From the NCBI GenBank assembly GCA_030681795.1, contig JAUXRG010000101.1, positions 1-46,016 on the forward strand: a stretch of DNA of 46,016 bases, given 5' to 3'. The first letter of the stretch is position 1. Each line of letters starts with the position of its first letter. This document shows positions 17,438-26,200 of this stretch, in pieces. Made by a program: the position numbers and the translations under genes. Below the pieces are notes generated by a model, which saw nothing but the letters and a program-made list of their open reading frames with translations, searched no databases and was not told the DNA's origin. The DNA comes from Rubrivivax sp. (GTDB taxonomy: Bacteria; Pseudomonadota; Gammaproteobacteria; Burkholderiales; Burkholderiaceae_C).

Positions 17438-18615
17438 CACTTCGTGCCGGTGACTTCGACCTCGACGCGGCGGTCGGGCTGCAGGCAGGCGATGAGCTTG
17501 GGCGTGGGCTTGGCGCCCTTGCAGTCGGCCGTGGCGGGGGTGGGCTGCGTCTCGCCCATGCCCACGGCCTTCAGGCGGCTGGCGTCCAGGCCGCCCGAGC
17601 TCGCGAGGTAGCCCCGCACGGCTTCGGCGCGCTGCAGCGACAGCTTCTGGTTGTAGGCCGCCGTGCCCAGGCGGTCGGTGTGGCCTTCGACGGTGATCAC
17701 GTCGTAGCGCGTGCCGGCCAGCTCGCGGGCGAAGGTGTCGAGCGCGGCCTGGCCTTCGGGGCGCAGCGCGCTCTTGTCGAAGCCGAACAGCGACTCGGCC
17801 GAGAAGCTGACGCGGCGGCGTTCCACCGGCGGCGGCGGGGGCACGGCCACCGGGGCCTGCACCACCACCGGCGGTGCGTAGACCGGTGCCGGCGGCACGT
17901 AGGCCGGCACCGGCGCCACGTAGGCCGGGGCCGCGGCCATGCGCGGCGTTGGGGCCGGGGCGCGGCCGAACGGGAACACCAGGCTCACCGAGGCCACGTT
18001 GACGGTGCCGCGGTTGCCCACGGCGTCGTTGACGCGGTAGCGGTCGACCTCGCCGCGCACCAGGAAGTTGGGCGTCACGTCGTACTGCATGCCGACGCCG
18101 ACCTTGTAGCCGGTGTCGCGCTTGCTCGGGTTCGGGTTCAGCACGCTCACCGCGCCGCTGCCGGCGAAGGTGTCACGCGTGCGGGTCCGCTGCACGCCGA
18201 CGCGCCCCAGCAGCGAAAAACGTTCGCTGACCGGCAGCGTGCCCACCAGGTCCAGCCCGCCGCCCTGCATGCGGGCCTGCCCGCTCAGGCTGCCGGCCGG
18301 CGTGGTGTTGGTGTTGAAGCTGAACTTGCCGAGGTCGAAGTAGCTGGCTTCGAGCCCGAAGTTGCGGTTCATCTGGTAGCCGCCGAACAGGCGCCAGTGG
18401 TTGGACTTGTTGTCCGCCGTGAAGCCGCTGGTCGTCAGGCCGGCGCCCAGCAGCGTGCTGCTGATGCGTTCCTGGTCGATCTGGGCGCGGCCCAGGCCGG
18501 CGCCGATGCCGCCGTAGAAGTAGCCGCCTTCCTGCTGGGCCGCCGCGGGCAGCGCGGTCAGTGCAGCGAGGCAGGCCAGCGCCAGCAGGCGCAGGGTAGG
18601 TGTGCGTGTGTTCAT
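17437..18615 (-). CDS. OmpA-family outer membrane protein
   Basis: A 392-residue protein: signal peptide to about residue 26 (LPAAAQQ), then an 8-stranded OmpA/OprF-like barrel with YFYGGIGAGLGRAQID, NFGLEASYFDLGKF and TPNFLVRGEVDRYRVND. A Pro/Val linker of PAYVPPAPVYAPP type follows (about residues 225-265). Residues about 275-390 form the OmpA peptidoglycan-binding domain, with ESLFGFDKSALRPEG, the GHTDRLGTAAYNQKLS motif near 310 and QPDRRVEVEV. It anchors the outer membrane to peptidoglycan. Two Cys in the last part (TADCKGAKPTPKLIACL) suit a disulphide. The downstream gene overlaps its stop. Confidence 0.93.
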   Translation of the reverse strand: MNTRTPTLRLLALACLAALTALPAAAQQEGGYFYGGIGAGLGRAQIDQERISSTLLGAGLTTSGFTADNKSNHWRLFGGYQMNRNFGLEASYFDLGKFSFNTNTTPAGSLSGQARMQGGGLDLVGTLPVSERFSLLGRVGVQRTRTRDTFAGSGAVSVLNPNPSKRDTGYKVGVGMQYDVTPNFLVRGEVDRYRVNDAVGNRGTVNVASVSLVFPFGRAPAPTPRMAAAPAYVAPVPAYVPPAPVYAPPVVVQAPVAVPPPPPVERRRVSFSAESLFGFDKSALRPEGQAALDTFARELAGTRYDVITVEGHTDRLGTAAYNQKLSLQRAEAVRGYLASSGGLDASRLKAVGMGETQPTPATADCKGAKPTPKLIACLQPDRRVEVEVTGTK

Positions 18616-18674
18616 GAAGGGCTTTCTGTTCTGTGATGTCGGTGCGGGGTGCGCGCGGCGGGAGGTGCCGGCGT

Positions 18675-20579
18675 TCACGGCGCGACGATCGTGGTGTTGA
18701 CCAGCGTCACCGAGGCGGTGAGGCCGAGGGCGCGCCCGATCAGCGTGGTCTGGATGGCCTGGCCGGCGGTGGAGACGGTGACGCCGGCCGGCGCGATGAT
18801 CGTGCCGACCATCGTGCTGCCGTCCTCGATGCGGCCGGCGCTGCCGACCTGCCACCAGACGTTCTTCGCCTGGGCGCCGTTGATCAGGACCACGCGGCGC
18901 GGCGTGGCGGGCAGGCCCACGGTGAGGGCCGAGGCGCTCTGGAAGACCCACACTGCACCGGCGTTGCCCTGTGCGTCGAGCACGAGGTCACCGCTGGTGA
19001 TGGCGAAGGTGCCGCCGGCCGCGGTGTAGACCGCGGGCGCCAGCGTCAGGCCGCCCAGCTGGCCGGCCGCCGGGTCGCTGCCCGGGGGCAAGGCGGCCAG
19101 CGTGTTGTAGGCCGTCTGCGCGTCGGCACGGGCCTGCGTGGCCACGGCCAGCGAGGTGGTGGTGCCGGGTGCCGGCGGGCCGCACTGGATGCTGCCGTTG
19201 ACCACGCCCACGTTCAGCGGCGTCTCGGTGTAGACGTTGGTGGCGTCGTGCAGGCCGGTCACCAGCGTGCAGGCCGCCGTGGTGCCGATGTTGCCGCCGA
19301 TCACGGTGTTGATGCCCTGGTTGGTGACGCCCGCGCCGCCGCCGAAGGCGCCGTAGGAAGCGGCCGAACCCAGGTTGACGCTGGTGCCCAGGCAGGCGGC
19401 GGTGCCGGTGGTGAAGTTCCACACGCGGTCGGCGGCCAGCGGGTTGCCGGCCAGGTCACGCACGCCGGTGGCCCCTGAGCGCACGGTGGCGACGAGTGCG
19501 GTGCTGGGCGCGAAACCCGCGGTGTTGCTGGGCGTGAAGGTGGCCACGCGGGTCGGCGCGTCGTAGCTGACGCTGCCGGTGACGGCCGTGACGCCGGCGC
19601 TGACGCCGAAGTTCGTCGCCGTCAGTGTGGCGGTGTCGACCGGTTCGCTGAAGGTGGCGCTGACGACCGTGCCCAGGCAGGCGCCGGTGCTGCCGTCGGC
19701 CGGGTTGATGGCCGTGATGGTGGGTGCGGTGGTGTCGGCGGTGGCGCCGGTGGTGAAGCTCCACACCTGCGCGCCGGCGGCCGGCAGCACGGCGGTGTTG
19801 CCGGCCAGGGCGTTGCCGGCGACGTCGGTGATGCCGGCACCCAGCGTCGCCGTGTGGGTCGCGCTGGCGGCCAGGCCGGTGACGGCGGTGGGCGCGAAGG
19901 TGGCGGTGCGCGTGGTGGCCGAGTAGCTCACGGTGCCGGCCACGGCGACGCCGGCGGTGTCGTTGAAGACGGTGAAGGTCGTGCCGGTGACGCTGGCCGC
20001 GGCCAGCGCCTCGCTGAAGGTGGCGCTGATGCGTGTGTTGGTGGCCACGCCGGTGGCGGCCGCGGCGGGCACGCCGAAGGTCACCGTCGGACGTGTCGTG
20101 TCCAGCGCGATCGCCTGGGCGGTGACGAAGCTCCAGGCGTAGGGCGCGGTCATCGCGAAGCCCAGGCTGTCGAGCGCGGCGGTGCTGACGGTGGCCACGC
20201 AGGTGGTGCTGGCCGGCAGTGTGGCGGCGGGCGTCAGCGTGGCGGTGCGGCTGGTGGCGTCATAGGCGACACCGGCGCTCACCGGGGTGCCGGTCGGGCA
20301 GGCCAGCGAGAAGCTGGTGGGCGTCAGCGTCGACGCGGTCATCGCACGGTCGAAGGTCACGGTGGGCCGCACGGTGCCGGCCACGCCGGTGACGGCGGGT
20401 GTGCTGTTCAGGGGTGTCGTCGCGCTGACCATCGGGGCGCGCGCCACGGGCGGCGTGCCGAGGATGGGGTCGAGGCCGCCACCGCCGCAGGCGGCCAGCA
20501 GGGCCAGCGGAAGTGTCAGGGCGGGCAGCCAGCCGCGTGCGATTCGCGACAGGGGGAAGGAGCGGGTGGACGGGTTCAT
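18675..20579 (-). CDS. Lipoprotein with three Ig-like domains and a DUF3494 ice-binding-like domain
   Basis: The 634-residue product has a lipobox LLAAC (Cys31) followed by GGGG. Three bacterial Ig-like (Big_5/SbsA-like) domains follow at about 45-155, 157-280 and 280-400; each ends in a W-(S/N)-F-(V/T)-T motif, and the last two begin with DTT(R/A)PT. Residues about 403-634 match the DUF3494/ice-binding family: GSAASYGAFGG, TVIGGNIGTT, QARADAQTAYN, VWVFQSASALTV, NVWWQVGSAG and IGRALGLTASVTLVN. The family includes ice-binding proteins and many surface proteins of non-polar bacteria, so adhesion to a surface is as likely as ice binding. The start at 20579 is chosen because a signal peptide follows directly. 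Confidence 0.9.
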   Translation of the reverse strand: MNPSTRSFPLSRIARGWLPALTLPLALLAACGGGGLDPILGTPPVARAPMVSATTPLNSTPAVTGVAGTVRPTVTFDRAMTASTLTPTSFSLACPTGTPVSAGVAYDATSRTATLTPAATLPASTTCVATVSTAALDSLGFAMTAPYAWSFVTAQAIALDTTRPTVTFGVPAAAATGVATNTRISATFSEALAAASVTGTTFTVFNDTAGVAVAGTVSYSATTRTATFAPTAVTGLAASATHTATLGAGITDVAGNALAGNTAVLPAAGAQVWSFTTGATADTTAPTITAINPADGSTGACLGTVVSATFSEPVDTATLTATNFGVSAGVTAVTGSVSYDAPTRVATFTPSNTAGFAPSTALVATVRSGATGVRDLAGNPLAADRVWNFTTGTAACLGTSVNLGSAASYGAFGGGAGVTNQGINTVIGGNIGTTAACTLVTGLHDATNVYTETPLNVGVVNGSIQCGPPAPGTTTSLAVATQARADAQTAYNTLAALPPGSDPAAGQLGGLTLAPAVYTAAGGTFAITSGDLVLDAQGNAGAVWVFQSASALTVGLPATPRRVVLINGAQAKNVWWQVGSAGRIEDGSTMVGTIIAPAGVTVSTAGQAIQTTLIGRALGLTASVTLVNTTIVAP

Positions 20580-20646
20580 GCGGTTTCCAATGCAGTGGCA
20601 CACCGGCACGAAGCGTCCCGGTCGGGGTGTGGGGGTGGAGAGGGGT

Positions 20647-20672
20647 GCCGCCCGGCGGGGTGGCCGGGCGGC
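20647..20672 (-). terminator. Strong hairpin downstream of the CsbD gene
   Basis: GCCGCCCGGC and GCCGGGCGGC make a perfect 10 bp stem with a 6-base loop, 57 bases past the CsbD stop on the - strand and before the ice-binding-like gene. No T run follows in either direction. It probably separates the two transcription units. Confidence 0.5.
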
Positions 20673-20728
20673 GTGGCCGGCGGGCGTGCGGCGCAGAAGG
20701 CTGCTGCCGCGCCCGCCCCGGCCCGGGT

Positions 20729-20962
20729 TCAAGGCTTGGGAGCGTCCTTCTTGAACCAGGAATCCGAAGCCTTGCGCTGCCATTCGGCGAGCTGGCGTTC
20801 GGCTTCTTCCTTGGCCACGCCGTAGCGTTCCTGGATCATGCCCGCGAGCTGGTCACGCCGGCCGGCCACGACATCCATGTCGTCGTCGGTCAGCTTGCCC
20901 CACTGCTCCTTGGCGTGGCCGGTGACTTGTTTCCAGTTGCCCTGGATCTGTTCCCAGTTCAT
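20729..20962 (-). CDS. CsbD-like stress protein
   Basis: A 77-residue hydrophilic protein starting MNWEQIQGNWKQVTGHAKEQWGKLTDDD, which is the CsbD/YjbJ signature, followed by GMIQERYGVAKEEAERQLAEW. Family members are abundant general-stress proteins of unknown mechanism. AAGGAG eight bases upstream supports ATG 20962. It lies 34 bases downstream of the BON lipoprotein gene on the same strand, forming a two-gene stress unit. Confidence 0.95.
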   Translation of the reverse strand: MNWEQIQGNWKQVTGHAKEQWGKLTDDDMDVVAGRRDQLAGMIQERYGVAKEEAERQLAEWQRKASDSWFKKDAPKP

Positions 20963-20996
20963 GGTGTGCTCCTTATGCGTTGAGTGAGCTGCGCGC

Positions 20997-21311
20997 TCAC
21001 GGGCGGATGGCGATCTCGTTCTTGACGCCCTTGACGCCGTTGACCTTCCAGGTCACGGCTTCGGCGGACGACTTCTCGGCGGCGCTCTTGGCAAAGCCCG
21101 ACAGCATCACGACGCCGTTGAGCGTCTCGACGCTGATGGACACCGCGTCGACGATCTTGTTGTCGATGAAGCGCGCCTTCACCGCGGTGGTGATGGCGGT
21201 GTCGTCGACGTAGGCGCCGACCGTTTCCTGACCGCGCGTGACGGCGCAGCCGGTGACGGTGGCCAGGGCGATGACGGCGGCGGTGATGGCGATGGTGTGG
21301 CGAATGATCAT
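20997..21311 (-). CDS. BON-domain lipoprotein
   Basis: A 104-residue protein with an N-terminal signal and lipobox ATVTGC (Cys22). The BON domain follows: DDTAITTAVKARFIDNK, VSISVETLNGVVMLSGFAKS and VKGVKNEI. BON domains (as in OsmY and Kbp) bind phospholipid or cell-envelope material and are common in osmotic and envelope stress responses. GGAG precedes ATG 21311. Upstream open frame on this strand extends far but is not conserved. Confidence 0.93.
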   Translation of the reverse strand: MIIRHTIAITAAVIALATVTGCAVTRGQETVGAYVDDTAITTAVKARFIDNKIVDAVSISVETLNGVVMLSGFAKSAAEKSSAEAVTWKVNGVKGVKNEIAIRP

Positions 21312-21573
21312 GGTGTATCTCCGGTCTGAAAAGTGGGTTGAAGGGGGGGTTGTCTGCAACCCGTGGACCGACTTTAGAAACCGTCGCCACGCCCGCCCAT
21401 CGGCGCACGGCGCGGCGCGGTGTAGGACGGCATCCCTTTGCGCCGGTGTGTGCGATGACGCACCGACGCTCGGGAGGCCCGGGTTCAAGGTCGTGGCCCC
21501 GAGACTGCGTCCGACCTGGGTCTGAAACCCGCGCTGCACACGGTCCCGCTCTGCACCGCAACGAAAGCACACC
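21312..21573. promoter_or_regulatory. Divergent intergenic region, BON gene / DUF4398 genes
   Basis: These 262 bases must hold promoters for both directions. The visible structure is an imperfect inverted repeat at about 21444-21464 (TGCG-ATGA-CGCA flanked by GG/CC). I could not assign a convincing -35/-10 pair on either strand. No gene is seen here. Confidence 0.35.
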
Positions 21574-22008
21574 ATGACCCCACGTCGGCTCACCTCCTCA
21601 CGCCCCGTTCCCTGCACGCTGCAACGCACCCTGGCTTCGGCCGGCCTGCTGGCCGCGATCACCTTCGGCCTCGGCGCCTGCGGCACAACGCCGCCGCCGC
21701 CCAACGAGCAGATGGCCGTCTCGGCCGCGGCGATCCAGCACGCCGCCGCAGCCGGTGCCACCGAGCTGGCCCCCGCCGAGCTGAGCATGGCGCGCGACAA
21801 GATGACCCGCGCCACGCAGGCCGCCGCCGCCGGCGATCCGGTGCGTGCGATGGCGCTGGCGCAGCAGGCCCAGGCCGACGCGCAACTCGCCGAAGCGAAG
21901 GCCGAGTCGGCCAAGTCGAAGAAGGCTGCCGACGCCCTGGACGAAGCCGCCCGCGCCCTGCGCGAAGAGATGGCCCGCAAGGCCGCCCCCACCACCCCGA
22001 GGAACTGA
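21574..22008 (+). CDS. DUF4398-like lipoprotein
   Basis: A 144-residue protein: signal with lipobox LGAC (Cys36) and then GTTPPPPNEQMAVSAAAIQHA. The rest is a mostly helical Ala-rich DUF4398-like region with ELAPAELSMARDKMTRATQAA and MALAQQAQADAQLAEAKAES, the TPR-like helical pattern of that family. It is likely an envelope lipoprotein. It lies one base before the next gene, whose N-terminal half is of the same type. DUF4398 assignment is from pattern memory. Confidence 0.85.
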   Translation: MTPRRLTSSRPVPCTLQRTLASAGLLAAITFGLGACGTTPPPPNEQMAVSAAAIQHAAAAGATELAPAELSMARDKMTRATQAAAAGDPVRAMALAQQAQADAQLAEAKAESAKSKKAADALDEAARALREEMARKAAPTTPRN

Positions 22009-22009
22009 A

Positions 22010-22999
22010 ATGAAGCTGCAACACCCCACCAACTCCATCCGCTCATGCTCCCTCGGTGCCCTGAGCCTGATGGCCGCCGCTGCGGTGCTCACGCTGGCCG
22101 CCTGCGGCTCGGCGCCGCGCAACAACGACCAGCTCAACGCGGCGCGCAGCGCCTACAACGCGGCGCTGGCCAACCCCGAAACGCGTGAGGGTGCCCCGGT
22201 CGAGATGAAGGCCGCCGCCGATGCGCTGGGCCGTGCCGACAAGGCCCTGGCCGACAAGGACAACATGGCCACCGTCAACAACCTGGCCTACCTGGCCAGC
22301 CAGAGCGTCGCCACGGCGCAGGCCGCCGGCAGCCGCAAGGCCGCCGAGGCCGCAGTGGCCAAGGCCAGCGCCGAGCGCGACCGCGAGCGCCTGGAGGCCC
22401 GCACCCGCGAGGCCGACGCCGCCACGGCCAGCGCACGGGCCTCGCAGGTCGATGCCCGCGCCTCGCAGATCCAGGCCCAGTCGGCCGAGCGCGACGCCCG
22501 TGTCGCGCAGCGCCAGTCCGAAGCTTCGCAGCAGCAGGCTGCGGCGTCGCAGCAGGACGCCCAGGCCGCGCTGCAGCGCAACCAGCTGCTCGAAGAGCAG
22601 TTGCGTGACCTGAACGCCAAGCAGACCAACCGCGGCATGGTCATCACCATCGGCGACGTGCTCTTCGACAGCGGGCGCGCCGAGCTCAAGTCCGGCGGCC
22701 TGCGCGGCATGGACAAGCTCGTGACCTTCCTGCAGACCTACCCGAAGCGCCGCGCGCAGATCGAGGGCTTCACCGACAGCGTGGGCAGCGACAGCATGAA
22801 CCAGGACCTCTCGGCGCGCCGTGCCGACGCCGTGCGCAGCGCCTTGGTCTCGCGCGGCATCGACGGTGGCCGCATCGGCACCCAGGGCTACGGCGAAGGC
22901 TTCCCGGTCGCTGGCAACGACAACGCCAGCGGCCGCCAGATGAACCGCCGTGTCGAGATCGTGCTGTCGGATGACAGCGGTGTGGTCGCACCCCGCTGA
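22010..22999 (+). CDS. DUF4398/OmpA lipoprotein
   Basis: The 329-residue product has a lipobox LAAC (Cys32). Residues about 38-105 are DUF4398-like (NNDQLNAARSAYNAALA, VEMKAAADALGRADKAL). Residues about 110-205 form a Gln/Ala-rich coiled coil with SQVDARASQIQAQ-type repeats. Residues about 209-325 are an OmpA domain with VLFDSGRAELKSGG, IEGFTDSVGSDSMNQDLSARRA and NRRVEIVLS. It likely spans from outer membrane to peptidoglycan. GAGGAAC overlapping the previous stop is the ribosome-binding site, so the two genes are one operon. Confidence 0.93.
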   Translation: MKLQHPTNSIRSCSLGALSLMAAAAVLTLAACGSAPRNNDQLNAARSAYNAALANPETREGAPVEMKAAADALGRADKALADKDNMATVNNLAYLASQSVATAQAAGSRKAAEAAVAKASAERDRERLEARTREADAATASARASQVDARASQIQAQSAERDARVAQRQSEASQQQAAASQQDAQAALQRNQLLEEQLRDLNAKQTNRGMVITIGDVLFDSGRAELKSGGLRGMDKLVTFLQTYPKRRAQIEGFTDSVGSDSMNQDLSARRADAVRSALVSRGIDGGRIGTQGYGEGFPVAGNDNASGRQMNRRVEIVLSDDSGVVAPR

Positions 23000-23096
23000 T
23001 CCGGGGGGGAGCACGGCCTCAGCGTGTGTGGGCGCGCGGTGGCCGAATCGACGCACCCTACCTTGATGCAGCGGTGGTCAGCCTTCGTGCCTGACC

Positions 23097-23132
23097 GGGC
23101 CCGGCTGCGAGTCACTCGTGGCCGGGCCCTTT
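23097..23132 (+). terminator. Terminator after the DUF4398/OmpA operon
   Basis: GGGCCCGGC at 23097-23105 and GCCGGGCCC at 23121-23129 make a 9 bp stem whose loop can pair further (CGAGT/ACTCG), followed by TTTC. This is a fair intrinsic terminator 97 bases past the stop. The convergent NdvB-type remnant ends just to its right. Confidence 0.65.
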
Positions 23133-23171
23133 CACGTCGGCGGCTTGGCCGCGCTTGACGCTGCCAGCGGC

Positions 23172-23252
23172 GGTGGCCTGGAGGCAGTGCAGGCAGGCGT
23201 GCGTCAGCCACAGCAGCTCGTCGGAGAAATGCGTGCGCACGCCGGTGCCGCC
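23172..23252 (-). pseudogene. Frame-shifted GH94 remnant of the glucan synthase gene
   Basis: In a frame one base off the main gene, the - strand reads GGTGVRTHFSDELLWLTHAC and then LHCLQAT. This matches the GH94 pattern G-x-G-(V/L)-R-T-x-x-S-D-(D/E)-L-L-W-L found deep in NdvB phosphorylase domains. In normal NdvB it lies about 150 residues after the FLLGYADG-type segment that here precedes it by only about 20 residues. The piece is therefore what remains after an internal deletion with loss of frame; nothing further downstream is recognisable. Confidence 0.72.
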
Positions 23253-26200
23253 CGCGCGGCCGCCACGGCCAGCGTGCGTGCCGCGGCCACGCCGTCGGCG
23301 TAACCCAGCAGGAAGGTGCATTCGTGCTGCGCGCCGGCGGCCAGCACCAGCGTCGTCGACAGCGCGGCCATCGGGTCCAGGCCGCTGCCGGTGGCCTGCC
23401 CCCAGTGGTCGGGCAGCACCGGGCGGCCGCGGGCGTCGTAGGCCTCGCGGCGGTCGCAGGTCCAGTCGTGCAGGTTCTCGTTTTCGCCGGCCAGCGCCAG
23501 GAAGGCGGTGCCGCCGCCCAAGCCGCCGGCCTGTTCGCGCTGGGTGGCGCTCAGCAGCAGCAGCTCACGCCCGGCCGGCGTGCTGTCCAGCGCGTGGCGG
23601 TGGCGCGCGCAGTGCACGGTGTGGCGGTCCACACGCGCCGCGCCCATCAGCCATTCGGCCAGCGCCGTCACGCGCAGGTGCTGCGTGCGGCGGCCGGTGT
23701 TGCTGAACTGCAGCCGCACCTGCTTGACGGCCTGTACGGGGTCGACGCACCAGGTGGCCACCACCTGCACGTCGCCGCGCTGGTGGCTGATGCGGGTGTG
23801 GTCCTGGCCGTGCGCCACGGTGTAGGCGACGCGTTCGTCGCCGCAGGCGCCGGGGGCCACGTTCCAGGCTTCCAGGCTGCGTCCGTCCTGCAGCCAGAAG
23901 CTCTCGCAAGGGGTGTCGGCCACGGCGTCGTTGCACCAGGCGGTGAGCTGGTTCATGCGGCTGTTGCCGGCCCAGGTGCAGCCGCCCGACGCGGCGGCGG
24001 CCGGGCCGGCCGCGTGCACCAGGCCCGGCGCCACCGTGGCCACACCCTGGCGCGCCTGCAGCGCCAGGTCGTGCGCGGCGGCCCAGGCGTTGACGTGGTG
24101 CAGCAGCGGCCGGCCGTCGGCCTGCAGCACGACACGGGCCACGCCGTGCAGCGTGGCCCCTTCGGCCGCGCTCAGCTCGTCGGTGCGCAGCAGGTAGAGG
24201 CCCACACGTTCGGCCGCCGGCAGCGCGGCGCTGTCGGCCTCGTGGCGGTCGCGCAGCGCCGCGAGGTCGCGCTGCAGCGCCCCCTGGTAGCCCGCCGGCT
24301 CGGCGTTCACCACCACCAGGTCGCAGGCCACGCCGGCGCCGCCCCACAGCGGCAGCGCACGCGCCAGTGAACGCAGCAACCCCAGCCCGTGCTGCGCGCC
24401 GACCGACACCAGCAGCAACGGCCGCTCGCCCGACAGGCCCAGGCGCCACAGCAGCCGCCGATCGCAGGCTTCGCCGCCGCTTTCGTCGCGGGCTTCGTGG
24501 GTGAGCGCCGTCTGCAGGCGGGTCAGGCCCAGCAGCAGCGCCGTGGTCAGCAGCTGGATGGCGCCCAGCTCGTCGGCGCCGATGCGCAGCGCCCGCAGGC
24601 GGATGCCGCCCAGCGTGGCCGACATCCGCGCCGCGCGTTCGATATGGCCCGTCTGGCGGTACTTGTCGACCACCGCGCGCAGCGTGGCGTCGTCGTCGCA
24701 GGCGGCGGTGGCAAAGGTCAGCCGGGCGCTGCCGCCCGGCGCGATGCGCAGGCGCACGGCCAGCGCGCACACCGGGTCGAGGCCGGTGTCCAGCGCCAGC
24801 GCGTCGGCGCTGGCGGCCAGCGGCCCGGCCGCGCCGGGCTGCGGCGGCGCGGGCAAGGCAGCAGCAGCGCCCTGCAGCTGCGCTGGCAAGGCAACAGCAG
24901 GGCCTTGCAGCTGCGCTGGCAACGAGACTCCAGGGCCTTGCAGCTGCGCTGGCAAGGCGTGCAGCCGGCCCAGCGGCCGTGCCGCGCTGTGGTTGCGGCC
25001 CAGCCACTTCGCGCGGTCGGTCTGGCCGCGCAGCGCCACCACGCCGGCATCGGGCTCGGTGAGGAAGTGCGCCGCGTGCAGAGCGCGTTCGCCGGCCAGC
25101 CGCGGTGTGCGCCGGAACACCAGCGCCTGCGCGGCCGGCCGCCACTCGGCGTGCACGAAGAGGTTGCCGAAGGCCGGGTGGGCCTCGTCGGCGCGGGCGT
25201 CGGCCAGCGTCACCTCGAAGGTCGAGACGAGCTCCAGTTCCAGCGTCTGCGTGCCCGGGTTGTGCAGCTCGACCTGGCGGAACTCGATGTCGTCCTCGGG
25301 GCTGACCCACACCGTCACGCGCGTGTGCAGCCCGGGCCAGCTGGCGTCCAGGCACACGCGGTCGGCGTGGAACATGGCCTGGTAGGCGGCCGCAGGGTCG
25401 GGCGCCGGGTGCTGCGTCAGCGACACCAGCGGTTCGGCCGCGGTGCCCGGCGCCGCGGCCGGCCCCGGCAGGCGGCGCAGGTAGAAGAAGCTGCCATGCG
25501 CGTCGCGCAACGCGTCGTCGCGCCAGCGCGTGATGCCCACCGTGCCGCGGCGGCTGTGGCCCGCGCCGTTGGCGCGCAGCGCCACGTGGTAACGGCCGTT
25601 GGACAGCAGCTGCGTCGGCTCCACCGCCTGCACGCCGGGCAGCACCTCGCGCTGCAGCGCCGGGGCGCGCCGCTCGCCAGACGGCGGCAGCGCGGCCGGG
25701 GGTTCCGGCAGCACCGGCACCTCGCGCGGTGCACGCTCGTGCAGCAGCGAGCCCAGCGCCTCGAGCTGGCGGTTGGCCATGCCCCAGCGCTGCGCCACGC
25801 CGTCCAGCAGCACGTTGGCCAGCGCCACGAGGCTCATGCCCTGGTGGTGGGCCATGTGGGTGTTGACCGGCGTGACACGCTGGCCGCCGCTCTGGCGTGC
25901 GGGCGTGAAGTCCAGCGCCTCGATGTGGCCGTAGCGTCCACGTGCGCCCAGCGCCTCCAGCGCGGCGAAGTTGCGGCAGGCGGCCGGCGCGTCCAGCTGC
26001 GCGGCCAGCGCGGTGGCGTAGGGCGCGATCACCAGCTCGTCGGGTGGCGTGCGGCGCAGCGCCAGCCGCGGTGCGCCCTGCGGCGAGTACTGGTAGGCCA
26101 GCGTGTGGTCGCAGCCGGCGTGGGCCGATTCAGAAACGCCCCAGGGCACACCCTGCGTGCGCGCCCAGGCCTGCTGCTCGTGCAGCGCGCCGTGGGTGGC

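Noticed and set aside
17680..18636. A 318-codon + strand frame opposite the OmpA gene
   Set aside because: His/Arg/Ala-rich shadow frame lying opposite clear beta-barrel and OmpA domains.
24873..24955. Short spaced repeats resembling a CRISPR array
   Set aside because: The period is 33 with no unique spacers of normal size, and the units are in frame inside ndvB.
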